64,000 bases of DNA from Burkholderia sp. Ac-20365 (GTDB lineage Bacteria; Pseudomonadota; Gammaproteobacteria; Burkholderiales; Burkholderiaceae): the NCBI RefSeq assembly GCF_017104715.1, contig NZ_JAAGPI010000030.1, positions 1-64,000 on the forward strand, in the 5' to 3' direction. The notes under the pieces were generated by a model. It made no database searches. It had not been told where the DNA came from and worked only from the letters and a program-made list of their open reading frames with translations. Shown in pieces: positions 8,065 to 14,667 of the stretch. A program made the translations under genes and the position numbers. Positions within the stretch are counted from its first letter, which is position 1. Every line of letters begins with the position of its first letter.

Positions 8065-9066
8065 TTATCGGGTCAAAATTGCCGCCCGCGTCGTCAGCAC
8101 GATCTTGCCGATATGTGTGCCCGACTCCATGAGCGCATGCGCGCCACGTGCATCGTCGAGATCGAAAGTCCGATAAATTACGGGCTTCACTGCGCCGCGT
8201 CGAATCTGCGGCCACACCGTTCGCTCGAGATCCTCGATCAGCTCTGCTTTTTCCTCGTGTGTGCGCGAGCGCAGCGTCGAGCCGATGTGAGTGAGGCGCT
8301 TCGTCAGCATCGGGAACAGGTCGAGTGTCTGCGCCGGACCCTTGATGATGCCGATTTGCACGATGCGGCCGTTCATCGCGGCCGCCGCGTAATTCCGCGC
8401 AACGTAGTCGCCGGCAATGATATCGACCACCACATCGACGCCGCGCCCGCCCGTTTCGCGCTTGACTGCCTCGACGAAATCCTCGTTCCGGTAATTGACC
8501 GCGACATCGGCTCCGAGCGCCATGCTCGCGTCGCGCTGCGCATCGGAGCTGACGGTCGTGATGATCTTCGATGCGCCGAATGCCTTTGCGAGCATCGTCG
8601 CGGTTGTGCCGATTCCGGATGCGCCGCCATGGATCAACACGCTTTCGCCCGCCTTGAAATTGCCGCGCTGGAACAGGTTCAGCCATACCGTCAAAAAGGT
8701 CTCGGGCATCGCGGCCGCTTCAATCAACGAGAGACCTTCTGGGATCGCCAGGGTGTTGCTCTCGTGGGCGACCGCGAACTCCGCATAGCCGCCGCCTGGA
8801 ATCAGCGCGCAAACGAGATCACCGACGGCAAAACGGGTCACGGCGCGCCCGACAGACACGATCTCGCCCGCGACTTCGAGCCCGGGAATCTCCGGCGCAC
8901 CCGGCGGCGGATCGTACAGGCCCTTGCGCTGCATGACGTCGGGGCCATTTACGCCGGCCGCGTGGACGCGGATCAGCACTTCGTCGTCGGCAGGAACGGG
9001 AATAGGACGCTCGACGGGCGCGAGCACGTCCGGACCGCCAGGCTGCGTGATATCGATGGCGGTCAT
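8065..9066 (-). CDS. Zinc-free MDR-family NAD(P)H:quinone oxidoreductase
   Basis: The protein has 333 residues from ATG 9066 (MTAIDITQPGGPDVL), the usual quinone-oxidoreductase start; the frame extends to 9390 without plausible coding. It is a medium-chain dehydrogenase/reductase of the zeta-crystallin/PIG3 type, which reduces quinones with NADPH in the cytosol. Visible marks are VHAAGVNGPDVMQRKGLYDPPPG, the nucleotide-binding segment LIHGGASGIGTTATMLAKAFG, and no structural zinc cysteines. It is divergent from a LysR gene that probably controls it. Confidence 0.85.
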   Translation of the reverse strand: MTAIDITQPGGPDVLAPVERPIPVPADDEVLIRVHAAGVNGPDVMQRKGLYDPPPGAPEIPGLEVAGEIVSVGRAVTRFAVGDLVCALIPGGGYAEFAVAHESNTLAIPEGLSLIEAAAMPETFLTVWLNLFQRGNFKAGESVLIHGGASGIGTTATMLAKAFGASKIITTVSSDAQRDASMALGADVAVNYRNEDFVEAVKRETGGRGVDVVVDIIAGDYVARNYAAAAMNGRIVQIGIIKGPAQTLDLFPMLTKRLTHIGSTLRSRTHEEKAELIEDLERTVWPQIRRGAVKPVIYRTFDLDDARGAHALMESGTHIGKIVLTTRAAILTR

Positions 9067-9223
9067 CACTTCGCGAATAGCATTTGATTCGTGCAACACG
9101 ACTTCATCCTTTTCAACATGCCGGATGCATCGCAGATTCGGGCAACTCGCTGAATCGCTGCATCGGTTGAAAAAAGTGTAGCGACGATGCGGGGTCTTGA
9201 CGCGCAGCGAATTGCCGATCGTA

Positions 9224-9241
9224 TGATGCAAATTTGCATCA
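9224..9241. promoter_or_regulatory. 18-bp perfect palindrome, candidate LysR operator
   Basis: TGATGCAAATTTGCATCA is a perfect inverted repeat and contains a T-N11-A core (ATGCAAATTTGCAT), the LysR-box form. It ends 13 bases before the LysR start at 9255 and lies in the intergenic region shared with the divergent oxidoreductase. Confidence 0.6.
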
Positions 9242-9254
9242 CGCCGGAGACGAT

Positions 9255-10121
9255 ATGAACTGGGACGACGCGCGCATCTTCGTCGCGCTGCATCGCGAGA
9301 GAACCTTGCGCGCCGCCGCCCGCGCGCTCGACATCGATCAGGCGACGGTAGGCCGCAGGCTTGCCGCGCTCGAACATGCGCTGGGCGCAACGCTGTTTCT
9401 GCGCACGTCGAGCGGTTATGAACTCACGCCGACAGGCAAGATCGCGATCCGCGCCGCCGAGGCGATGGAACAGTCCGCGCACGATCTCGTGCGCCACACG
9501 CAAGGTGTGGACAAGCGCCTTGCCGGCGAGGTGAAACTCTCAACGACAGATGCGCTTGCCCAGGAGTTCGTCGTGCCGGCAATCGAGCGGCTGCATCTGA
9601 AGCATCCGGACGTATCGGTGATGCTCGACACGACAACCCAGGTGCTTAATCTCGCGAAGCGCGAGGCTGACATCGCGATCCGCACTGTCAAGCCGCGCAA
9701 TCCGGATCTGCTCGCCCGCCGCCTCGCGTGCTGGGAAGTGGGGCTATATGCGTCGCCGGACTACGTGCGCCGGCACGGTGAGCCGGAGCAGGGCGAGCGA
9801 TTCGCGGGGCACGATCTGGTGGTTTATCAGCCGTATTTCGCCAGGGCGCGCGCGCCGGCATTCCTTGGCGAGCCGCTGACGGAGGGCCGGATCGTCGCTC
9901 GCCTGAACACGAACCTGACGCTACGCGCGGCGCTCAGGGCCGGGCTTGGCATCAGCGAGATGCCCGTGCCGATGGCCGAACGCGACGGCCTTGTACGCAT
10001 CTGGCCAGACCGCTCCAACGACGCGCCATACGAAATCTGGCTCGTCACCCATCAGGATCTGCGACACACCGCGCGAATCCGCGTGACGATCGACGAAATC
10101 GTCGTTGCATTCGGTCAGTAG
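9255..10121 (+). CDS. LysR-family transcriptional regulator
   Basis: The protein has 288 residues. Start 9255 (MNWDDARIFVALHRE) follows GGAGA. The N-terminal winged helix-turn-helix covers about residues 3-62, with ERTLRAAARALDIDQATVGRRLAALEHALG. The substrate-binding domain follows, including a YELTPTG hinge and VMLDTTTQVLNLAKREADIAIR. It probably controls the divergent quinone oxidoreductase and itself through the palindrome at 9224-9241. The inducer is unknown. Confidence 0.85.
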   Translation: MNWDDARIFVALHRERTLRAAARALDIDQATVGRRLAALEHALGATLFLRTSSGYELTPTGKIAIRAAEAMEQSAHDLVRHTQGVDKRLAGEVKLSTTDALAQEFVVPAIERLHLKHPDVSVMLDTTTQVLNLAKREADIAIRTVKPRNPDLLARRLACWEVGLYASPDYVRRHGEPEQGERFAGHDLVVYQPYFARARAPAFLGEPLTEGRIVARLNTNLTLRAALRAGLGISEMPVPMAERDGLVRIWPDRSNDAPYEIWLVTHQDLRHTARIRVTIDEIVVAFGQ

Positions 10122-10207
10122 CGGCGAATACGCCTGCTCGCTGTAGCATCGAAAAGTGTGCAATTGCGCGGCGCTCACCTTCATCATGCAATCCGTCAGA
10201 ATCGGGT

Positions 10208-10227
10208 TATACTGTACATTCATACAG
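10208..10227. promoter_or_regulatory. LexA (SOS) box overlapping a -10-like element
   Basis: CTGTACATTCATACAG at 10212-10227 has the CTG-N10-CAG form. With flanks, TACTGTACATTCATACAGTA differs from the enterobacterial consensus only at three central positions. A TATACT hexamer at 10208-10213 overlaps it, so LexA binding would block a promoter here. It lies 86 bases before the gene at 10314. Confidence 0.75.
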
Positions 10228-10313
10228 TATTTTTCCAGGCGGCGTAGCGCGACGCTGCTTCGCCCGCACGGTCGTTCACGCCGCGGGCGTCCTCATCCAA
10301 AGGAGGTTCCATC

Positions 10314-10523
10314 ATGAGAGCGGACGATTGGGTCAGAGAAGCTGAACGGGAGTCGAAGCTTGTTGACGCCCTGTGTAAGGCTCGCTACCTGATTTCGATG
10401 CACAACGGCATGACCGTGCGGTGCGACGGTGAAGAATGGGCGCTTGATTTTGTCTCAGAACTGAAAATGATCGACGCTGCGTTGAAGGCAGCGGGAAGCG
10501 ACACCCGGCATCTCAAACAGTAG
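10314..10523 (+). CDS. Small protein of unknown function, probably SOS-regulated
   Basis: The protein has 69 residues and is acidic and helical: MRADDWVREAERESKLVDA, then a segment CDGEEWALDFVSELKMIDAALKAAG. AAAGGAGG is ideally spaced before ATG 10314. No signal peptide or membrane segment. I do not recognise the family. A strong LexA box lies just upstream, so expression should rise on DNA damage. It is followed after 46 bases by another small gene on the same strand. Possible roles include a checkpoint, repair accessory or toxin-like function, but the sequence does not say which. Confidence 0.75.
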   Translation: MRADDWVREAERESKLVDALCKARYLISMHNGMTVRCDGEEWALDFVSELKMIDAALKAAGSDTRHLKQ

Positions 10524-10569
10524 AGACTTGTCGGATCGCTCGAACCGGGGCGACCTCAGAGGCCGACAG

Positions 10570-10788
10570 ATGCAAACTGAAAAATATCGCGGATACACGC
10601 TGTGGGGACACGCCATCCTGCAGCAGGAAGATGCTTCGCGGCGAACACGGTTCGCCGGAAGCGGCACAGTCACGCAAGATGCCAGGGTCGTAGAGGTATC
10701 CGGGGTTCTCGGTGCTTTCGATACCGATGAACAGGCAGAACTGGCAGGCATTTCGTGGTGCCGCGCGTGGGTCGACAGCCACGGGTAA
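10570..10788 (+). CDS. Small conserved-looking cytosolic protein, unknown function
   Basis: From ATG 10570 the protein has 72 residues and starts MQTEKYRGYTLWGHA; AGAGG precedes it. An in-frame ATG at 10528 adds 14 residues of poor quality. The pattern of short beta strands (YRGYTLWGHAI, FAGSGTVT, RVVEVSGVLGAFDT) and then a helix ending WCRAWVDSHG resembles small single-domain proteins widespread in Burkholderia, but I cannot name the family. It is downstream of the LexA-controlled gene and may share its transcript. Confidence 0.65.
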   Translation: MQTEKYRGYTLWGHAILQQEDASRRTRFAGSGTVTQDARVVEVSGVLGAFDTDEQAELAGISWCRAWVDSHG

Positions 10789-10918
10789 GAAGCTCGTAGA
10801 ACAGCACGGTCCCGGCTGGACTACTGCGGTTGACAGTTGAAACGCCTGCCTGGCGTTTGCTACTGGCGCCGCCTCGCCGTCCTGAACGGCCCGCGGCTTC
10901 GGCTTGCTGCCGTTCGGC

Positions 10919-11080
10919 TCAATGCTTGTGATGCATCAGATCGACATAGTGAGTATCGAGCCAGCGCGCTCCACGGGTACGACCGGGCTTGCTGTGATAG
11001 TGAGTCGCGATCCACAGCGCTACGCCGACAACAACCATGACGATGGGCCCAAGCAGGTAAGCAAATGTCGTTTCACTCAT
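10919..11080 (-). CDS. Small single-pass membrane protein
   Basis: The ORF has 53 residues: MSETTFAYLLGPIVMVVVG begins a hydrophobic helix (about residues 6-25), followed by a basic, His-rich cytosolic tail with THYHSKPGRTRGARW and a final MHHKH. GGAGG lies five bases before ATG 11080. The codon pattern, good ribosome site and typical single-span architecture support a real gene. No named family. Confidence 0.6.
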   Translation of the reverse strand: MSETTFAYLLGPIVMVVVGVALWIATHYHSKPGRTRGARWLDTHYVDLMHHKH

Positions 11081-11408
11081 GGCGCCCTCCATTCCGTCGC
11101 GGCTGACCGATCTTTTATTCTAGGTCACAGTTTTGCTTCGGAAAGGGGTAACTCGAAGACCGGGGCTGATGGCGCTTCAGGCGGGCGCCGGAAGGTCGCG
11201 TGAAGCGGCCTGTGTCTTTCGGCCCCAACTGCGCAACCCGTCAGATACCCGCATCGGCACAGCGCTGATTTCCGTCGCTCGCCGCTTAATTTCGCATGGT
11301 TTTTGCCGTAATCATGAACGGAGTGGCCGTCCCGTCCATGCTCGGCCTCCATCCGTCGTCTGCCAGGCTGACTGGCAGCCAGAATAATCAACAAGGAGAG
11401 AAACCATC
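11081..11408. other. Intergenic region upstream of the lipoprotein gene
   Basis: This is 328 bases between divergent small genes. Several short ORFs cross it in all frames but none has a convincing start or protein-like composition. I see no RNA gene or strong palindrome. Confidence 0.35.
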
Positions 11409-12053
11409 ATGCTGTTGGGCCGAATCGCGTTTTATAGCGTCGTTCTATCTATCCTCGCCGGATGCGCCGCAGGCCGCACGACTGTCGATGTCGCCGCGCC
11501 TCAAGGCACCAACCCGGCAACAGGGAAGTACGTGCGCATTGATTCCACCCAGGACAAACGCACGTTCACCGTCGCCCCTCCGAGCGCCGACATGGCGTCG
11601 CTGGATCCTGCTGAAGATTCCAGCGACGCGTCGAAAGCTCGCGCGATTGGCCGGAAGAGAAATGGGTACGGCAAGGCACTCGGCGACGTCGTGCTTCCCG
11701 AAGGCAAGACTGTCTCGGGCCTCGTTGAAAGCGCCCTCGCAAATGGCTTTCAGCAGGCGGGTTACGTCGTCGTCAAGCCGGGGGATCCAAACTTCGCCTC
11801 CGCCGCTCCCGTGAATGCGGAAGTGATCGATTTCTGGGCATGGTTCCAGCCCGGCTTCTGGTCTGTTACCACCAACCAGAAGTCAGAACTGCACCTGTCT
11901 GGCGATATCGGCGCGCTTCACGGTGCGCAGACCGTCAGGACTCGCGTGAGCGAGTCCAAGCAGGTCGTGACGACCAGCGACTGGCAGGAAATCGTGGAAA
12001 AAGGCCTGGCTGCGATCGCCTCGCAAACAAGGAATCTCGTAAGCGGGCAGTAA
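11409..12053 (+). CDS. Lipoprotein of unknown function (YajG-like)
   Basis: The protein has 214 residues. AAGGAGAG precedes ATG 11409. A short signal peptide ends in lipobox LAGC (about residues 16-19). The mature protein has a beta-rich pattern with RIDSTQDKRTFTVAPPSADMAS, a Gly-rich turn, and a final helical stretch SDWQEIVEKGLAAIASQTRNLV. Size and layout resemble YajG-family lipoproteins, whose role is unknown, but this is a tentative likeness. Probably a single-gene unit. Confidence 0.65.
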   Translation: MLLGRIAFYSVVLSILAGCAAGRTTVDVAAPQGTNPATGKYVRIDSTQDKRTFTVAPPSADMASLDPAEDSSDASKARAIGRKRNGYGKALGDVVLPEGKTVSGLVESALANGFQQAGYVVVKPGDPNFASAAPVNAEVIDFWAWFQPGFWSVTTNQKSELHLSGDIGALHGAQTVRTRVSESKQVVTTSDWQEIVEKGLAAIASQTRNLVSGQ

Positions 12054-12143
12054 CGCCCACCGCGCGGTTCGTCATCTTGCATGGCTGCGGACGCCGGCTC
12101 GCCACGCCGGGTCCGCTGGCTGGCAGCGAGTTGCGTCAGCCTT

Positions 12144-12764
12144 TCAACAGAACGGAATCATCGCGAGCAACTGCGTCACCCCAGCGCGCAACTCACGCCG
12201 ACTGGCGCCATCGACGGCCTGGACGGAGAGACCCGAAAAGACCGACATGCACAGCGTTGCCAGCGCTGCGGCGTTCGTGTCGCGAGCCAGCTCTCCTAGC
12301 CTGACGGCTTGCCTGATGCGCTTTTCCACCGTTTTCGCGGCCTTCAATCGCAACGCCTGGATAAAGTCGCGTAGCTCGGCGTGCTCCGAGCCAATCGCCG
12401 CACCGCCGAGAAAAATCATGCATCCACGAGAACGCTCGCCCGCCGTGAACAGCGCGATGCTCGTCTCGAACATGGCTTCGAGGCTTTCGCGCAGCGTCGC
12501 TCGCGATTCGAATGCCCTGAGCGCTGCACCGCCTTCCGCCCGCACATAAAGTTGGACCGCTTCGCGATACAAGGCTTCCTTGTTGCCGAACGCCGCGTAG
12601 ATGCTCGGCGAATTGACGCCCATTGCATCGACCAGGTCCGACATCGAGCACATATCGAAGCCCTTTTCCCAGAAAAGGGTCATGGCGCGCCTCAGCGCCT
12701 CTTCGCGTTCAAACGCTCTTGGTCGGCCACGCCCTCTGGCTTCGCCCGTGGTGCTCGCTTCCAT
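12144..12764 (-). CDS. TetR/AcrR-family transcriptional regulator
   Basis: The protein has 206 residues from ATG 12764 (MEASTTGEARGRGRPRAF), which follows GAGGGG; an upstream ATG at 12794 is less likely. The TetR helix-turn-helix is at about residues 22-62: EALRRAMTLFWEKGFDMCSMSDLVDAMGVNSPSIYAAFGNKEALY (split here as the classical FWEKGF...VNSPSIYAAFGNKE pattern). The rest is a helical ligand-binding domain. It is divergent from a small secreted-protein gene, with imperfect inverted repeats between them. Confidence 0.85.
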   Translation of the reverse strand: MEASTTGEARGRGRPRAFEREEALRRAMTLFWEKGFDMCSMSDLVDAMGVNSPSIYAAFGNKEALYREAVQLYVRAEGGAALRAFESRATLRESLEAMFETSIALFTAGERSRGCMIFLGGAAIGSEHAELRDFIQALRLKAAKTVEKRIRQAVRLGELARDTNAAALATLCMSVFSGLSVQAVDGASRRELRAGVTQLLAMIPFC

Positions 12765-12816
12765 GTCCCCTCGCCGACAAACCGATTGTCGCAAAGCCGC
12801 GAAAACTGAATTCTAT

Positions 12817-12884
12817 GTCGATCATAACAAAATTATGGACGACACTACCCGCCTATGCTCCAATATCTGTAACGGTCATAACAG
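12817..12884. promoter_or_regulatory. Two imperfect inverted repeats, candidate TetR operators
   Basis: GTCGATCATAA (12817-12827) and TTATGGACGAC (12833-12843) form an imperfect inverted repeat with a 5-base spacer. A related site CTGTAACGGTCATAACAG lies at 12867-12884. Both share the word G-TCATAACA and sit between the TetR gene and its divergent neighbour. Confidence 0.4.
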
Positions 12885-12947
12885 AAATGCCGCGACCCTG
12901 GTTCATATCCGCCGGCAGTCCGGTTCCATGTTTTAAGGAGTGTGTAA

Positions 12948-13184
12948 ATGAAGTTGCTTGCCTCGTCGCTTTTCGCTGCACTGATGCTGGCCGCACCGAT
13001 GGTGTCGCACGCGCAAACGGTCACGGAGGCGAAAGCTGATTCGCCCGTTTTCACTGTGTTCGTCGATACCCCGACGGGCTATACCTTCGTGAAGATGCCG
13101 AACGGCTGGAAATACGTCGGCGCGGTGTCACAGCAAGACGCACGCCTCGCGCAGCGCAGGTCTGCGCCGAAGGCTCAGTCGTAG
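12948..13184 (+). CDS. Small secreted protein
   Basis: The protein has 78 residues. AAGGAG precedes ATG 12948. A signal peptide ends near residue 23 (MLAAPMVSHAQ). The mature part reads like one short beta sheet (FTVFVDTPTGYTFVKMPNGWKYVG) and a basic tail. Family not recognised. It is divergent from the TetR gene and may be its target. Confidence 0.65.
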   Translation: MKLLASSLFAALMLAAPMVSHAQTVTEAKADSPVFTVFVDTPTGYTFVKMPNGWKYVGAVSQQDARLAQRRSAPKAQS

Positions 13185-13193
13185 TCGGAAAAT

Positions 13194-13228
13194 CGCTCGC
13201 CGGGTGCGTTTTCAGCGCGCGGCGAGCG
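13194..13228 (-). terminator. Hairpin terminator between convergent genes
   Basis: CGCTCGCCG (13194-13202) and CGGCGAGCG (13220-13228) pair perfectly around a 17-base loop. Read on the minus strand the stem is followed by ATTTTCC, a short U-run, which suits the end of the response-regulator transcript. On the plus strand there is no U-run. Confidence 0.5.
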
Positions 13229-13231
13229 TCG

Positions 13232-13612
13232 TCAGGTGTCGCTGCCTGAGTTGACCAGTTGATGCAGGCAATGTTCGATCACGGACGGGTCCAGTGGTTT
13301 CAGCAGAAAGTGCGCGGCACCTTGGTTCATTGCCTGCTGGCGCACAGCCTCAGAGCCGAACGCCGTAATGAACACGATGGGCAGCCGGTGCCCATCGTCC
13401 AAAAGCCGCTGCTGCAATTCGAGTCCTGTCATGCCCGGCATCTGGATGTCGGAGATCAGGCAACTGACAGCGGGAATAAGTCCCGAGTCGAGGAACGCCT
13501 GAGCCGACTCGAACACATGCGCTGTCCATCCCATCGAGCGAATCAGACTCGACAGTGCCAGCCGGATCGACTCGTCGTCGTCGACGATTGAAATCACGGG
13601 GACTTCTTGCAT
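13232..13612 (-). CDS. Single-domain response regulator (FixJ-type receiver)
   Basis: The protein has 126 residues from ATG 13612 (MQEVPVISIVDDDESIRLALSSL split: VISIVDDDESIRLAL). It is a receiver domain only: phospho-acceptor Asp in LISDIQMPGMTG, Thr in FITAFGS and Lys in FLLKPLD are all present. The sequence is of the FixJ/NodW kind but the LuxR output domain is missing. No histidine-kinase gene is nearby. It may be a phospho-relay or inhibitor protein. Confidence 0.8.
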   Translation of the reverse strand: MQEVPVISIVDDDESIRLALSSLIRSMGWTAHVFESAQAFLDSGLIPAVSCLISDIQMPGMTGLELQQRLLDDGHRLPIVFITAFGSEAVRQQAMNQGAAHFLLKPLDPSVIEHCLHQLVNSGSDT

Positions 13613-13919
13613 GTGCGGCCTCGGAAATTTGCACAAGTTATCGTTCTGTTGGTACGACTCTGCGACACATACTGGGATCGTATTGTCGAATGCCGCGTGC
13701 TTGAATTAGACCTTGGTATAGTCGAGCGATATGTTGGTGCATCTGACGATGCGTTACCTCTCCTCTGCGGTTGGCCTCATACGTTGGTATGCCGTCCCGT
13801 ATACCAAGTCGTCGTCTCTCTACCCATTCGTCCGATAGCTCTGCGGGACCGCCAGTCCTATGCTGGATTCAACGCGGCACTCGTGCATCCGGCCGCGAAA
13901 CGGATTCAAGGAGACTGTC
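13613..13919. other. Intergenic region with TTGGTAT motifs
   Basis: This is 307 bases between the divergent receiver gene and a tiny ORF. It contains TTGGTAT at 13713-13719, and TTGGTAT (13785-13791) facing ATACCAA (13801-13807) as a perfect 7-bp inverted repeat with 9 bases between. It may be a regulator site, but the protein is unknown. Confidence 0.35.
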
Positions 13920-14048
13920 ATGCCCGACTCCCTGCACAACTGGATCTTCATCGGCGCTTACGCCTACGTCGAATATACGTTCGTGCCGTGGCTCGGCAGG
14001 AACGTGTACAGACGCACGGTCGACCTTAACCAGGTCTGTCTGCTCTGA
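13920..14048 (+). CDS. Very small aromatic-rich protein
   Basis: The ORF has 42 residues, beginning MPDSLHNWIFIGAYAYVEY and ending VDLNQVCLL. AAGGAG at 13909-13914 is well spaced, and a strong hairpin follows the stop directly. These support expression, though homology is unknown. Rich in aromatic and hydrophobic residues, it may associate with the membrane. Confidence 0.4.
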   Translation: MPDSLHNWIFIGAYAYVEYTFVPWLGRNVYRRTVDLNQVCLL

Positions 14049-14051
14049 CAC

Positions 14052-14070
14052 ACGGCCGGAATCCGGCCGT
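14052..14070. terminator. Hairpin downstream of the 42-residue ORF
   Basis: ACGGCCGG-AAT-CCGGCCGT is a perfect 8-bp GC-rich stem with a 3-base loop, starting four bases after the stop codon. There is no strong U-run, so termination is inferred from position and stem strength only. Confidence 0.4.
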
Positions 14071-14226
14071 TCGACAACCCCATAAATAAGAATCGTTCGC
14101 ATTTATGAGTGAAGCATGGCATCATGAAGGCTCACATGCGTGAAGGCTCTTCAGCCTCGCGAATCGGGTGCGCGCGTTCCATCGAGCGAATGCGCGTGCA
14201 ATCCCAGTCAGGTTACGGGCGAGTCT

Positions 14227-14370
14227 ATGTTTTTTGCTGGTATGGGCGTTGGCATTCTGTCCGGTGCGCTCCTGGTTCATTGCCTTGTCGGTCTGACGGC
14301 GGGCTCACGCGGATCGCGACGCAAGCGGCGTTCCAGGATTTCACCCAACGCTTTGCGCACGGACGCGTAA
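14227..14370 (+). CDS. Possible small membrane protein
   Basis: From ATG 14227 the ORF has 47 residues: MFFAGMGVGILSGALLVHC forms a hydrophobic segment, and a strongly basic tail (GSRGSRRKRRSRIS) follows. This is the classical layout of a single-span small protein with a cytosolic basic tail. The ribosome site (GGGCGAG) is only fair. Not in any family I recognise. Confidence 0.35.
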   Translation: MFFAGMGVGILSGALLVHCLVGLTAGSRGSRRKRRSRISPNALRTDA

Positions 14371-14424
14371 CGCTGCAGCACCATCGCGCCGGGCATTGCC
14401 TGACGAAACCACGGGGGCGAGACG

Positions 14425-14580
14425 ATGAATGCATGGTTCGACAGTACGACCGCTGGCGTTCGGTCACCACGCAAGAGGATTGGTCAGTATGTGCGCCGGA
14501 CTGCCGGATTTGCGATCGTCGCATCGGGCACGTTGATCATCGTTGCGCGACTCATCTCCTCGCTGCCTGACCTCATGTGA
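14425..14580 (+). CDS. Small single-pass membrane protein
   Basis: The ORF has 51 residues: MNAWFDSTTAGVRSPRKRI is polar and basic, then FAIVASGTLIIVARLISSL is a transmembrane helix. GGGGGCGAG lies just upstream of ATG 14425. It is 54 bases after another possible small membrane gene. Family unknown; the good ribosome site and membrane helix support a real gene. Confidence 0.5.
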   Translation: MNAWFDSTTAGVRSPRKRIGQYVRRTAGFAIVASGTLIIVARLISSLPDLM

Positions 14581-14667
14581 CGCTGTTCCGTTGGAACGCG
14601 TAAACGCGTTTACCGAGGCCCAAAGACCCCGGCAATGGCATGCCCAAAAGTTTTAGCGCTGTTCGCC

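Noticed and set aside
7972..9087. 371-residue plus-strand ORF opposite the quinone oxidoreductase
   Set aside because: It is antisense to a well-conserved enzyme and has no recognisable domain.
14600..14613. 14-bp palindrome GTAAACGCGTTTAC between convergent genes
   Set aside because: Too short for a firm terminator call, with no U-run and no known regulator; left unassigned.
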